From: Suillus spraguei
Taxonomy: Eukaryota > Basidiomycota > Agaricomycetes > Boletales > Suillaceae
Assembly: GCA_016800925.1 (NCBI GenBank)
Contig: JABCPU010000020.1
Coordinates: 310,001 to 374,000 of the forward strand
Length of the DNA stretch: 64,000 nt
Direction: 5' to 3'
In this document: piece by piece, positions 23,246-34,559 of the stretch
How positions within the stretch are numbered: the first letter of the stretch is position 1
How the letters are laid out: the number at the start of each line of letters is the position of its first letter
Translations under genes and position numbers: made by a program
The notes under the pieces: model-generated
What the model was told of the DNA's origin: nothing
The model's database searches: none
Seen by the model: the letters and a program-made list of their open reading frames with translations, nothing else

Positions 23246-23615
23246 TTGCATTGGTGGACTGAGTATGGGAGAGGAACTGCTCTTTCCATGATTTGGTGTT
23301 CTTTTCAGTCATGAAGGACGTAATGAAAATGATTTTCTGCTTATCCGCAGTATAAAGCTTTTCGTTGATGTCAAAGTATGCATTGCCCAACAGTATAAAC
23401 TCTAAAGAGTTATTGTGACCTCCATCAAATGGTGTTGGGAGACTGATTTTGAATTCAAATTCTTTTGTTGAGGCGGTGGTAGTTATGATGGGAGTTTGTT
23501 TGGGATGAGTATGCTTTCTCGGTGCCTACATGTGCAATCTTGCTGTCTGTTAGGGCATTGTCAAATTGAGGGGCGTCAGAGACTTGGATAGTCAATGATC
23601 AAGACTTTAATCTTG

Positions 23616-24998
23616 TGTTACAAACTGGGGTGGTGTCACCAGCGACAGTGAAAAGACACAGATTGTTACAAGAACACCTTCTTGCGCCCCTACTATCATT
23701 TTCCTCCTATGCATCGCCATCTACTCTTGTCCTGACGAGGCCTCCATCCTTGTCCTCCACTACCTTGTCTGGCTTGCCACTGTCACTCCCTACCTTGCCT
23801 ATGCCTACCTCCTTCATTGTCACTAACCACGCACTCTTCTGGTACTCTTCGCGCTCATGTGCACTCCTCGTGCCTCTTGCACCTCAAATGCCTCTGTCAC
23901 ATTTGATGCCTTCATCTGCACTTCAACATGCGCTACCCCTTGGTTCACACAAACTACCCTTTGGCTCAAGGACTACATCTGGTGTCATATTTCCTTTTAT
24001 CTTTTCCTTTGCATTTATCTATGACTCGTGCGTCGCCTCATTGGCTTGTACCTTTTATACCTTTGGCTCCGTACCTATGACTCCCTTTCACACCACATGC
24101 ATGCATTCATTGGTTCATACGCCTCTGACTCATCTATGAGCATGCATCTTCCTATTGGCTATCTGACTTCATACTTAATCTAGCGATACTTACATATTCG
24201 TGCTCCACTCCAATCTTACATATAAATATGCACAGATAGCCTTTGTACTTCTTTAACTTGAATCTACTTGATCTTCGACCCTGAACTTCTTTCAATAAGC
24301 TTTTCATAAGCTTATTGTCACTATTCAAATTTCATAGAAGCTCATCACTTCTACGTCTTTGACTGTCGTCAAGAACCTCATCTCTGTGACATAGGTCATG
24401 AGACAGCGCACAGCGCCTACCTCTGACCAACGCAACTAGCGCACTCCATGCAGGAGACCGATACACACGGGCCACCGCTCTTGATAGAGCGCCTGTTGCA
24501 GACACCACTCAAGTTCCTTAGCACCTGGCTAGGTCACTAACACAGATGGTCTGCTGGGAAGTTCTACTACATTCAGAAGTGAATGAAGACAGAAAGTACG
24601 AGGAAGGATTCCGAGTATGATCAGAGGTTTTTGGTCTAAGAGTCAAGACTCAAAGACGATTGAGAATAGAAACCAAGGCTAAGGAGTGCTTAGACTTAGA
24701 GACGATTCAGACAACTTAGGTTGGAGACCTAAGCAAAGGATATTCCAGGTAAAGCCCAGTAAGATTAAAAGTGAGGAAATACAAGTGTAATACAATGTGC
24801 TTCAATAAGCCAATATGTGCACACAGACCAAGAGAGAGATGTGAGAACATAAGTGCATATCCAAAGTAGGAAGGCAACTATAGGTACAACCATGTTGAAC
24901 ATACAAGTCAATTGAGTAACCATATCACATGATATACAAAGCAAGAGAGAAAGTACGTATCGAAGAGAAAATGAATAGGAGGGCGTACAATTGTAACA
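23616..24998 (-). mobile_element. LTR family C, copy C1 (5' LTR of Gypsy relic), interrupted by LTR B2
   Basis: TGTTACAAACTGGGG start and ATTGTAACA end on the plus strand; the associated coding strand is minus. About 499 bp without the nested B2. It retains the TTAAAGTAAAG-like and ATAGGGGCACGTAC words shared by C2-C5 in varied form. Confidence 0.85.
23664..24542. mobile_element. Solo LTR, family B, copy B2, nested in LTR C1
   Basis: TGTTACAAGAACACC start and GTCACTAACA end, 879 bp. Flanked by CAGAT on both sides (23659-23663, 24543-24547). Uninterrupted C-family LTRs show GACACAGCCGGTCTGCTGGG at this site, confirming the insertion point. Confidence 0.9.
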
Positions 24999-25001
24999 AA
25001 A

Positions 25002-25624
25002 TTGGTCTATCATCGAGGTACTAGATCAATGAAGGAACTTCAAAAAATAACTCTGGCCATCAACAAACATGCTCAAGAATACTGTCGATCAAGGGCAGCA
25101 ATGCAACGATTAGGGGCTAATTCTGATACACTGACATTGTATCAATCCCTAAAGGCTGATGACCTTGCAGTGAGCAAAGAAGTCACTGAGGAAAATAGGC
25201 ATGGCCAGGGTTCCGATAAGCTGGCTTGGTTTTGGAGAATTAACAGTACAACCAATAGTCAGAAGAGTGAGTGGATGTATGAGTGTGAGTTTAAATCTTA
25301 TCTGATTTTTATCAATGTAATGAGCTGATGTTTCCCATTCCTAGTTTATTGGGTGAATTTAATTGGTTGAAAGTCAAAGCACAGTATAATTGTTGGAGTG
25401 AAGAGCTGAAGTTGGTGCAGCATGAAATGTATTGGACAGTATGCTGGTTTCAGAACCAGGAATTGATGTGGAGAAGGAGGTCAGGAGAGAGTATAAGAAT
25501 GGACATAAGACATATGCTGAAACACAGGCTTTCATGTGGGCTGAGTTTGCAGCTGAGGGTACAAGAGGTTCTCAAGGAAGATGGAGTACAACAAGTTAAT
25601 ATTGGAGATGGCTTTGTAATGTAA
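25002..25624 (+). pseudogene. TE transposase C-terminal fragment, KDZ-like
   Basis: Two frames separated by an intron-like gap (about 25285-25345). The first has helical KELQKITLAINKHAQEYCRS. The second reads NWLKVKAQYNCWSEELKLVQ followed by HEMYWTVCWFQNQELMWRRR. The helical K/R/W-rich pattern resembles the C-terminal part of basidiomycete KDZ transposases; this is recollection of a family pattern, not a search result. The catalytic core is absent. It starts right after LTR C1. Confidence 0.5.
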
Positions 25625-25649
25625 TTATTTGACTTCAAAATGTGCTAGA

Positions 25650-26480
25650 TGAGGTAGGCCTCTCCAAACTGCATCCTCTGGCTGGCCAGCTGGTGTTAGA
25701 GTCACAAACCTAGGTGGCCAGCCCCAACCCACAGGCTGCAAATGCAGGCTGGCCCATGTACAATGGGGAACCACAGTGGTGGCTGTCCATCTCCATCCTA
25801 TACAGACTGCATCCCCAGGGCAGCTGGCTGATATTATAGTCACAAACCAGGGCAGCCAGCCCAGTCCTGCAGGTTGAAATTCCAGGCTGGCCCATCTATG
25901 ATGGGCAATCACAGTGGTGGCTGTCCATCACAGACAGACTGCATCCCCTGGCCAGCCGATTAAAGTATAGGGTCACAAGTTAGGGTGGCCGGTGCAGAAA
26001 TGCAGGCTGATATATGTAGGATAGAGCACCATGACTGGACTCCTTTCACTCATTGACATAGAAGATGTAGTGGAGTAAACTACATCATACATCAATTGAT
26101 AAGCTCATCACAAACTTAAAGTAACCAAAAATATTTCTGGAATGCTTACACAAGTAAGATGCATGCTGGCTGGCTGATCAGTGGTAATGAAAAGTCAGCC
26201 GGCCAGCCACCCTCCACAATGCAGAGGCAGCAGGCCTAATGCACCACAGTGCAGGAGTCCATTTGCCAGCCCTGTCATACAGACTGCATGGGGAGGCTGG
26301 CCAATCAGTTTAAATAAAAAGTCAGCCGACCAGCCACCCTCCACAAATTGCAGAGGCAGCAGGCCTAATGCACCATAGTGCAGAAGCCCACCGGCCAACC
26401 CTGTATCATTCTCTATATGAGGCATTGGCCTACAAGGATTCTGCATGACCGGCCTATACAGTAAGTGCATAGACTTGCCA
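25650..26480. repeat. GGCTGGCC-rich direct repeats
   Basis: Two imperfect copies of a ~130-base unit occur at 25690-25800 and 25815-25930 (GGCTGGCCCAT ... GCAATCACAGTGGTGGCTGTCC type), and another pair at 26195-26300 and 26320-26400 (AGCCACCCTCCACAA ... GCAGAGGCAGCAGGCCTAAT). The unit carries repeated GGCTGGCC palindromes. Frames here are products of the repeat. Confidence 0.65.
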
Positions 26481-26582
26481 GTGTCCTGTATACCTGGTTT
26501 TGCAGGCCAATGTACACATCCTATCAACAGGTTATGCAGTAGAAATGACTGAAGGGTCTGGATCTGTTGGATTCCATAGTAG

Positions 26583-26856
26583 TCATCAGGAAATTCTCAC
26601 ATTCCTTATTTGCCCTTAAGCAGACTTGTTTACACTTAACCGCCTTGATGAAATTGGATCTACTTGTCCAAAATTTCAACTTGAATGTATTCAGAAAAAA
26701 AAAGTTGAGGTATATTAATATACATGTTTTATTGTATTTTGTACTCAAAAATATAAGATATGCCCAGTGAATGATGTGAGAGAGAGCAAACAAGTTTCGA
26801 GATAAGTGAGTTAAGCTGATTAAGGGCATTAAGGAATGTGAGAATTTCCTGATGTA
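26583..26856. mobile_element. MITE with ~30-bp terminal inverted repeats
   Basis: CATCAGGAAATTCTCACATT at the left end is mirrored by AATGTGAGAATTTCCTGATG at the right end, and the match extends inward over the GCCCTTA word. Total about 274 bp, AT-rich centre, no coding capacity. TAG is present next to each end, a possible 3-bp target duplication. Confidence 0.75.
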
Positions 26857-27255
26857 GCCATATCGCAATGAATTCAGCGGCACTGGTACTGGTCGAAATC
26901 GAGTAAGGATAGAAGCGAGTAAAGGAAAGGACTTGGACAAATGGATGACCACAAAAATAAAATGGGAATAAAAAGTCAGCTGTGATCGACTTTTGAAGCT
27001 TTCATCGAAACGTCCTGGAATATGGCAGAGAGCCGAGCTCCCATACACCCAACAACCCTAAAGACCCGGATTATTTACTGACTATTATTTATTCATTTGA
27101 GTGGGGGAAGCCAGAAACACATCAACTTAGACACGCCGCATCTGCATCAGGCCCCACTGTCATATCTAATTAGATCAGGTACGTAGGAACATCAAGTGAT
27201 CCGTATGCTGCTTTGCGTCTGAAAATGATGCTTTGTATACTTTGAGAATTCCATA

Positions 27256-28710
27256 TTAGTTGGTGTTGGCATCAGTGTACGGGGTTGTGGCAAAGCCAAC
27301 ACGGGAGTTGAGGACATCGTACACACTGTAGAAGCGCTGGAGGAATACGTATCCAAGAGAAAAGTCAATCCCGCTGCCAGTGGGTCCAGGAAGCCTTTTA
27401 ATGACGAGATATATACCATTGACATCACCCTGGATCCTGGAGTTGAGCCAACGAGGCCATATTTGGCCGTTAGGGGACAGATTGTAGATTTGCTGCCATG
27501 CAAAATGGTGAACAAGGGGTATGGGGGTTGACAGAATTGACGTACTTCGCCAATATGGAATTCTAAGGGCCGCAGGGCAGGGTACTGCCTACGGGTAATG
27601 GAGAGCATTCCATTCCTCGGATCTAAATTAGCGCCGGTTGCAGTCTTGTACCTGTCATAGGCATCTATCAAACGTTGATCACACCATTATTACTCGCCGA
27701 CTCTAAATACACACCGGAGGCAATCGAAATAAAAGTGACGCCAGAATCCACGATACCAGAGGTGAATTGTAAGATCTCCGTGTTGCCGTACACGATGCTC
27801 TGATCGATACCCCAATAGGTCGATGCAGGCATACTGGCGGTGCGAGGACTGAAACAACATAATTACTATCAGTCTGGATTGATCCAGGAGCTGAGGTAGC
27901 TTACGTGTATCCGATGTTGCCAATGTTAAAGTCAGGGTATTCATCATCAAAGCCAGGGTTTTCATCGCCAAAGACGAGCCTTCCATCATCAAGATCGACT
28001 AAATCCGCAGTGGAGGGCTTGAAAAAGAGAGCAACAAGGGGCCAAGAAATGCTGCGATCCGTAAACAGGCGTTCGGTGACAGTTGCAAGCATTCCTTCCG
28101 GTTGGGTTGGAATGGAGCCGCGTGACAAGCTTCTAGGCCCGATGCCAAGCATACCGTCAAAAGGCACGCCCCGCGTTTCAGTGGCAACACCAATGGCCAT
28201 CCCCTCGATGGTGTACTCATCAGTGATCTCGAAAGTATCGGTGAATAGTATTCCTATAGATGATCGTAGGTATTTTCAACTTATGATATTGTTGTATGTC
28301 ATACCGGCGAAGGAATTAGCAGGGTAGGTTACCCTCAAAGGAAGCCCAGTGTTGAAGGCGGAACTGTTTGGGTGGTATGCAGTGTGGGCGCCAATCCATG
28401 TGATCGCGCTCCCGGTGTTGACAATCAAACTGTCTTCAATAATACATCAGCAACCGCATATTTTCTCAGTGTTGAACTTACAGAATGTGGGGCGATCGCC
28501 AATTCCAATCGTTACGCAGGAGAACCCATGAACGTTATCCAAAGCAACATCAATATGTAGGGCATCATCGCGCTGCACCGGGTTGGTACCATTAGAGAAA
28601 TGTAGCCCGCTGGTCATGGAGAGGATGATGCGGGAATTGCGAACTTCAACGGGCGAACCCGTAATTGATAAAGCCAGGAGTGTCCAAAAGGATGCAGCGG
28701 GGAACACCAT
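27256..28710 (-). CDS. Pepsin-like aspartic protease (polyporopepsin type) with altered first catalytic Asp
   Basis: A secreted A1-family protease by its signal-peptide-like start (MVFPAASFWTLLALSITGSP). Six inferred coding segments join through GT-AG introns and keep frame to TAA at 27256. The first active-site motif, normally DTGS, reads LIVNTGSAITW (28410-28424): catalytic Asp is Asn. The flap, normally YGSGSF, reads YPANSF. The second motif is VDSG (about 27745). The C-lobe is well conserved (ASDAYDRYKTATGA, QIYNLSPNGQIWPRWLN, FLQRFYSVYDVLNSRVGFAT). Because the frame and splice sites are intact, this may be an expressed, catalytically dead paralogue or a very young pseudogene. The Asn codon differs from Asp by one G-to-A in a CpG (GTCGAC to GTCAAC). 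Confidence 0.85.
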
Positions 28711-29375
28711 GATAGTTTAGTGGAAAGTCACATACTTGGTGGCCCATTATATATGTACTAGCGAACGCGATGGCAACGTTCGGGAACCTTGGTCCCCGTC
28801 GAAAAAGTGATGACGAGATAGTTGCGATCCGAGTCATCGCGAGTGCAACTTGAAGAATTCGACTTCCCGATAAAATGTGGCAAAAGATGGTTTGCTTCCC
28901 CGACCACCTAGTGTTCCCACATACCTAGCGGGGCCTGCTGGCATATCTAGTCACAAATTGACGCGTTTCTAGCTGTACCCACCCAAATAAATGAATATAC
29001 TGGATACTGAGAATCCTTTAACAGGTGAAGGAAGGTAGTACTTAGGGGTGTCGCGTGGTGGCATGCTATGATTATAGAAGGACACGCCTTCGGTCGGCTC
29101 TCGGACGGCATACTGTGATACTTGCAATGCGCAGCAACTTTGAAATGTGTCTACAGTAGTAAGTCAGGAAATACAATATTTGTACAGTATTTGCTCCTGA
29201 AAAAACTCTTCGCGTTCTCACTCATGTAACGAAAAGTTGATGTACTGAATGCAGTGGCTTTCGAATGCATTGACAACTGATGATGCAGTGCAATCTCGCT
29301 TACACGGGTTTTATTGAATGGCACAAATGTAGTTTTATTTGAGGTCTAGGCGATGAGGTACTTGGAATGGGTCAA
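28711..29375. other. Protease promoter side and unassigned sequence
   Basis: A TATATATG word near 28748 could serve the protease gene. No other coding region or RNA gene was recognised. Confidence 0.4.
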
Positions 29376-29379
29376 CTGA

Positions 29380-29690
29380 GATTCTATGGTCGATCTACGA
29401 AAGCTGTGAGTTGCGGGTCCCCATGGCCGAATTGCCGTGATGAGACTCGAAATGGGAATGCTATACCATAATATCGATGACTTTACTGACGCTGCGAGAG
29501 TGAGGGTCTCTCGTGTTCCGCTGGCAATGGGACCTGCCTGCCGAAAATCTCTGAAACTTATGACAGTAATTCCTCCGAACGACATTGATGGACAATTGCA
29601 GGTCATGAAGTTCATCCCAAATGATTGCTGCAGGGTTTTGAATGAGATCCGCGCGAGAGTGATTATACGGAAACGCAAAAGTTGAATTCA
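29380..29690 (-). pseudogene. PIF1-type (Helitron) helicase fragment 1
   Basis: Minus strand: SRADLIQNPAAIIWDEL matches the Walker B region of PIF1-like helicases of Helitrons, followed in a shifted frame by SFGGITVISFRDFRQAGPI and AASVKSSILWYSIPISSL, the next conserved helicase block (family norm GDFRQ). A frameshift around 29600 separates the two. The rest of the helicase and the Rep domain are not found. Dead fragment. Confidence 0.7.
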
Positions 29691-29699
29691 TGTCTTGGA

Positions 29700-30480
29700 A
29701 GTAGGACGTACTAATGCATAATTACTTCCTGCTAATCAATTCGCAATTTGACATTCCGGATGCGAAAACTCGTCAAAAACTATGAAGTATGGAATCCTAC
29801 AACTGAAAAACTGCACTATGCTGGCAATCACTTGCGGAAACGAGAATTTGATCAGGTGGACATAACCAGTATGTAACCAGAGGTGGAAAATCATGCAAAT
29901 CCCGAGGTGACAGAGTAGTGGGAAGTACCCGTTTCTGGTTCTAATCCGACGTAGGATCACTGCCTCTTGCAGAGTCTGAATTCTAGTACTATTCCGACAA
30001 CTGAATTATGTCTGGTCCACATGTCTGATTTCAGTTTGAATGCCATCATAATTGTATCAGACTAGCATCTGAATACAAATACAAAGCTATTATATGACTA
30101 TATGCTCTCCTATGGATCTGCCCCGCTCCCGGACGCTTTCAGTCGTTGCTCCTCTCATTCCCTGACTCACCACCACGATGTACGGCTCCCATTTCAACTT
30201 TCTAGAAGACAGGAAGTGCGTGCCACATAACACATGCGTGATATGGAAACACGCACCTTCTGACGAGGCAATGAGAAAAGTTTGATTTAGCTATTCACCT
30301 GGGAAGATAACATCACATACCGTGTGAGGGCGAAACGTGACTTGGTTGGGTTGGGCCGTCGCAGAGAAACTCATTCTGGCGTTGTCAAGGTCAAAAGAAA
30401 TAGTGAACATTTCAATGGACAACGTAAGTTACACATCGTATGAGAATGGGCTGTCGCCAAAGCACCACCAGCATCAAAAT
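29700..30480. other. Unassigned AT-rich sequence
   Basis: Small frames without recognisable domains. The AT-rich segment 29960-30110 looks like decayed TE sequence. Confidence 0.35.
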
Positions 30481-30489
30481 CACGCACTT

Positions 30490-30700
30490 CCTCGTTGTTG
30501 GACAGCGAGAGACTGACAAGCAGCCAACATCAGGCAAGCGAGCCAAAAGACAAGAACACGGGAAATGAAATCGCTAGCCAGACGATAGCCGGACTTCGAC
30601 GTCACCTTACGATGGTCTCCAGGACATGAAGGAATTCGCAGAAATGAGACGGCTGACAAAGAGGCAAGCGAAGGCAACTCCAGGTTGATGGCGAAGCTGC
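30490..30700 (+). pseudogene. LINE RNase H domain fragment
   Basis: From 30598, DVTLRWSPGHEGIRRNETAD followed by KEASEG matches the last catalytic block of the RNase H domain of fungal Tad-type LINEs (compare RWSLGHKGHAGNEAADEEAK in the LINE at 18120). A stop lies just upstream (about 30587). Reverse transcriptase and tail are absent. Confidence 0.75.
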
Positions 30701-31235
30701 GCTCGTCTCATGTGTTTGAGTGGAAGATGGACTTAGCGAAATATTTAAACAAACTCACCTTCAAATAAGCAGAGTGTATTCAGACGGTTGAGGATACCAT
30801 ATACACGGGCTGATTTGTGTTGGGACAGTATATATTTCACGAGCAAATATGAAGATCATGAGGAAATTTTTCGAAAATGTTCTGTTTGCAACTATGAGCT
30901 CTTACATTTTGCTACACGTCTGATTTACGTCGTATTATGAGCTACGCACGTTTTGCCTCTGATTATTCTTCCTGTCTCCCTCGGAATATCATCTGGTCAA
31001 AATATTTCTCGTTTCCGCAGTGAATGTTGTTGTCATTCTGTGGAAGGAGAATTGCTAGTTCACAAAGCGCTTGTCATAGGGTTAGGGTTACACTCATTTT
31101 TCGGTACTGCATTCCTAGCTTCATGTGTCTGGTGGTTGGACCAATCGCCACGAGGCCAGTTCACTTGCATTTCCTCAAGTTATCCACAAGTCGCCATTTC
31201 TCTACTTGCCATGTGTCTCAATCTTTGAAGAACGC
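30700..31235. other. Region upstream of the isoleucyl-tRNA synthetase relic
   Basis: Overlapping plus-strand frames (30953-31228, 31024-31401) show no domain and are probably chance or leader sequence. Confidence 0.35.
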
Positions 31236-34215
31236 CAGACCCCAAAGTTTATTCAAAGACTCTTCTTTTGCCGAAAACCACATTTCCGCTCCGGGTAGAC
31301 CCAGCAAAGTCCGAGTCGTCATTTCAAAGCAAGACTTGCGAAGAGCTGTATCGGTGGCAGGTGCGTTATCAATGCTTCTTGTTAGATCCAGCAGCATGTA
31401 GGCTCAGAATGTACACGGACCACTTTTCGTCCTGCTCGATGGCCCTCCTTATGCGAACGGTCACCTTCACATGGGTATGCACAGAGCAATATAAGAAATC
31501 TACGATATCAACATTTTATTATCTCCAGGACATGCTTTAAATAAAATTATAAAGGACATCATCAACAAGTACCAAGTCTTGTCAGGTCATCAAGTGCAGT
31601 GAGTTCTTCTCTCTTACGGTTGATTAGTACCACTCATCCGTCAAAGCTACCATCCTGGCTGGGACTGCCATGGTTTACCTATCGAAAACAAGGCTCTACA
31701 GGAGTTAAAGGCGCGTAGCTCTTTCCTCTTAGTGATGTCGCGTCGAACAAATATAAAATTTAGAAGGATGCCCTTTCGTTACCCCCAAATGTCATACGCG
31801 CAGCAGCCAAAGCAACTGCAGAGCGCGAAATGAAGACGCAGCAGGAGGAATTCGAGCAGTTTTGCATATTGGCCGATTGGAGCCCCCAAACGACCTTCCG
31901 CACGCTTGGTACGTTTTGAGAAAGATATATGGCTAGTCAGCTTTCGGGTATTTCAACAAATGGTCGAGCAAGGTACGCAACTCTTGTCTGTGCCCAACTT
32001 TATCATTTATTTTGCATATCACGTAGGTCTTATTTACCGGCACTACCGACCAGTGGATTACTCTCCCTCGTCACATTCCGCTCTCGCGGAAGCGGAACTC
32101 GTCTATAACGATGAACATGTCTCACATTCAGTCTATGCGACCTTTCCGTTGGACTCATGGACTGCATTTGCGAGCACTGCTCTCCGTCTCAGCTCCATCT
32201 GTCTGGCTCAGCGAATGCAAAGATCATTGCAGCATCTTATGTCACATCGGAGTCCGGATCTGGTCTGGTGCACTGTGCCCCTGCACATGGCGCAGAAGAT
32301 TACCTGGTATTCCGAGGACTAGGTCTTTTGCAGGGCCCCACGGATATTATTTGTCACGTCGATGGTGCCGGCAAATTTTCTTCTGATGTCGCTCATGTCG
32401 TAGGCGAAGAAGCTGCGCAAATGCTAGTGGGACAAGAGGTACTCAAGGATGGAAGCAAGGCTATTATCAAACTACTAGAGTCCACCGGGTCCCTTGTGAA
32501 AGTGCAGAGGATCAAGCATCGCTACCCGTATGATTGGAAGACAGGTGAACTATCATTGTAACGTAAGTTGCGCTCAGCGAGAGATGCCCACCTCGGTGCT
32601 TATATGGTCTAACAGGGCCACCTCGCAATGGTTTGCCAACCTGGATGGCATCAAGGATAATGCACTTCACGCGCTGAAGGATGTACAGTTCTATCCGCCT
32701 TCGTGTACGTTCCCCTTCCGTCCTTGGGATTATATTCTAAATTTGTTTAATCATAGCTCGTAATCGACTAGAGTCGTTCGTTCGCCCGCGTTCCGAATGG
32801 TGCATTTCTTGTCAGCGAGTGTGGGGCGTCCCAATCCCAGCTCTATACCACACCCCAACGGATACTGCTGTCCTCTCATCCGAATCCCTCACTCATATCT
32901 TGCGCGTTGTGTCTGAACGAGGCGTGGCTCATTGGTGGGATGGCCCAGTCGAAGATCTCCTTACCCCAGAGCTACTCGCCCAATTCGAAGGCGGTCCTGA
33001 TGCTTGGCGCAAAGGCACAGACACGATGGACGTCTGGTTTGATAGTGGGTCAAATTGGAGTACACTAAGTGCCCCCACAGGCGGAAGAGAGCATCGGGCG
33101 GACGTATGTCTGGAGGGCACAGACCAGCATAGCGGGTGGTTCCAGAGCCAATTGTTAACCTCAGTAGGCGTTAGTTCCGGACAAAGTGGTGCAAGGCCGG
33201 TGAGCCCATACGGAACGCTGATCCAAGCTTATATTCTCTACGCTAGTCATGAATTCCTTAACCAACTTTGCAAACATCACGTTGTCATCGCTCTACTTTG
33301 ACATCACGAAGGACTGTCTCTATGCCGATGACATTCAAAGTGTCGAGAGACGGGCGGTTGTGACTACCCTTGCTGAAGTGAGCGCCATCCAGTGAGAATA
33401 TATGGTTCATTAATGTTCGTACCAGGTCCTCGACTGTATGACCTCTGTAATGGTCCCGGTGCTCCCTTACCTAGCAGAGGAAATCCACAGTACTCTCCAT
33501 GAAGGTGATGAAACCGTGTCCCAGCTATCCGTCTTTACGCAGAAGTGGACTCCCGTCGTGAGTATTGATGTCACAGCTGCATGTACTTTCCTTGATAAGA
33601 ACTATGTAGAGCGCTGAGTGGAATGATCCGCATGCCGAACAAGACAGGACTAGTTTGTTGAGGATGCGCAATGTTGTGCTATCTCTTTTGAAAAAGGCCC
33701 AAAGGGACAAGTCAGTGACCAATTTTTTTTTGCGTTCGTAGTCTAAGCGTGTTTCGGTGTAGAAATCTAAAGAGCTCTCTTGAAGCTGAGGTCGATATTA
33801 TCCTGCCCAACGATATATCCGTGCAACCGTATTTACTACAGCTAATTGAACGCGAAGGTGAGCAGTTTGATCTTCCCATCTTTCGTAACTAAACGGTATT
33901 TCCGTGCAGAAGCGTTCCTGAAAACGCTTTTCATCGTTTCTAATGCCAACATTACGGACGAAGGCTCTCTCGGCACTAGTTCATTCGCGTGGTCCTATGT
34001 CTCTTCAATGGATATACCCGGTATGTTCTATACCTTGGAAGGCCGTTTCTGGTATTCATTCCCCCTATTCCTTTTGCGTAGACTCGGACTTGGAGTTGGC
34101 GATTCGCGTTAGACCTGCATCCTTGGTTAAGTGCCCACGGTGCTGGACGTATCCTCGCGAAGAGGAGCATGATTTATGTCCCCGCTGCGAGGATGTTGTT
34201 CGATGTGCGGATTAG
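31236..34215 (+). pseudogene. Mitochondrial isoleucyl-tRNA synthetase, internally deleted
   Basis: Class I aminoacyl-tRNA synthetase of the bacterial/mitochondrial IleRS type that would charge tRNA-Ile. Readable in order: LPKTTFPLRVDPAKSESSF; GPPYANGHLHMG, which holds the HIGH box (31445-31475); HPGWDCHGLPIENKAL (31650); an editing-domain end [17 protein letters not shown] (32240); RYPYDWKTGE; ATSQWFANLDGIK; DTMDVWFDSGSNWSTL; EGTDQHSGWFQSQLL; ANITLSSLYFDITKD (33270); and a C-terminal zinc site CPRCWTYP and LCPRC. Two large losses are clear. Most of the editing (CP1) domain between FPLD (32150) and HCAPAHG is gone, and everything between PYGTLI (33220) and SLTNFANIT is gone, including the KMSKS loop. 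A one-base loss near 32549 creates a stop. No start codon is visible in frame at the first exon. Cannot aminoacylate; an intact gene must exist elsewhere. Confidence 0.9.
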
Positions 34216-34269
34216 ATTGTGGGCGGATATAGTACAGGTATGTATATAGACTACGAGAAATAACACTCT

Positions 34270-34465
34270 ATCAGTCCCACCTCCCGCACTTGTTTGAGCT
34301 TGACTGGTACTTTGATATGATTGTGGACGCACGGCACATACTAACCGACGACAATGTTAATTCACGCGGTTCCATTAACCCTCACTCTCCTCGCGCGGGT
34401 CTCATTCAAAACCCCGCAGCAATTACTTGGCATGAACTTCCTATGATGCTTCAAAAGGAACCTTA
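34270..34465 (+). pseudogene. PIF1-type (Helitron) helicase fragment 2
   Basis: Plus strand, after a CAG acceptor: FELDWYFDMIVDARHILTDD, then NVNSRGSINPHSPRAGLIQN followed by PAAITWHELPMM, the region around Walker B. Nearly identical to fragment 1 at the AGLIQNPAAITW stretch but in opposite orientation. Ends in TAA at 34464. Confidence 0.65.
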
Positions 34466-34469
34466 ATAA

Positions 34470-34550
34470 AGTGTGTGATACACAACATCAAGTGCGCAAT
34501 ATACGACACTAAGTGCGCGATACACAACGTCAAGTGCGCGTGGCCAGTAG
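34470..34550. repeat. Short tandem repeat, ~25-bp unit
   Basis: About three to four copies of an AAGTGCGCGATACACAACGTC-like unit (variants with TATACGACACT). Confidence 0.7.
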
Positions 34551-34559
34551 TAGTAATGG

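Larger units (their letters stand above)
18990..23615 (-). mobile_element. Ty3/Gypsy retrotransposon relic (copy 1), truncated, with nested LTRs
   Basis: Internal region on the minus strand, related over its length to the fuller copy at 45172-52528. From right to left: Gag remnant (23400-23250, FDINEKLYTADKQKIIFITS), protease-linked region (21030-20800, LLGIPWLCTMNP), and reverse transcriptase (about 19860-19430, including [17 protein letters not shown] and YMDNIL). The normal YMDD box reads YMDN, which abolishes catalysis. RNase H begins near 19200 and then the element stops at 18990, where the LINE begins; integrase and the left LTR are absent. Solo LTRs B1 (with A3 inside) and repeat E1 interrupt it, and E1 replaces about 450 bases of gag. 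Its 5' LTR is C1 on the right. Confidence 0.85.

Noticed and set aside
21932..24139. 153- and 174-codon ORFs beginning in LTR B1 and LTR B2
   Set aside because: They are homologous open stretches within the B-family LTR itself and run across LTR borders; no protein family is recognisable.
26524..27048. 174-codon minus-strand ORF
   Set aside because: It spans the whole MITE with its inverted ends, is AT-rich and Ser/Leu/Phe/Ile biased; frame openness comes from composition.
29346..29678. Several overlapping ORFs taken as a new gene
   Set aside because: Two of the minus frames are parts of one frameshifted PIF1-type helicase; the plus frame is its shadow.
30953..31401. Two plus-strand ORFs before the IleRS relic
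   Set aside because: The second shadows the first IleRS exon in another frame and the first has no recognisable content.
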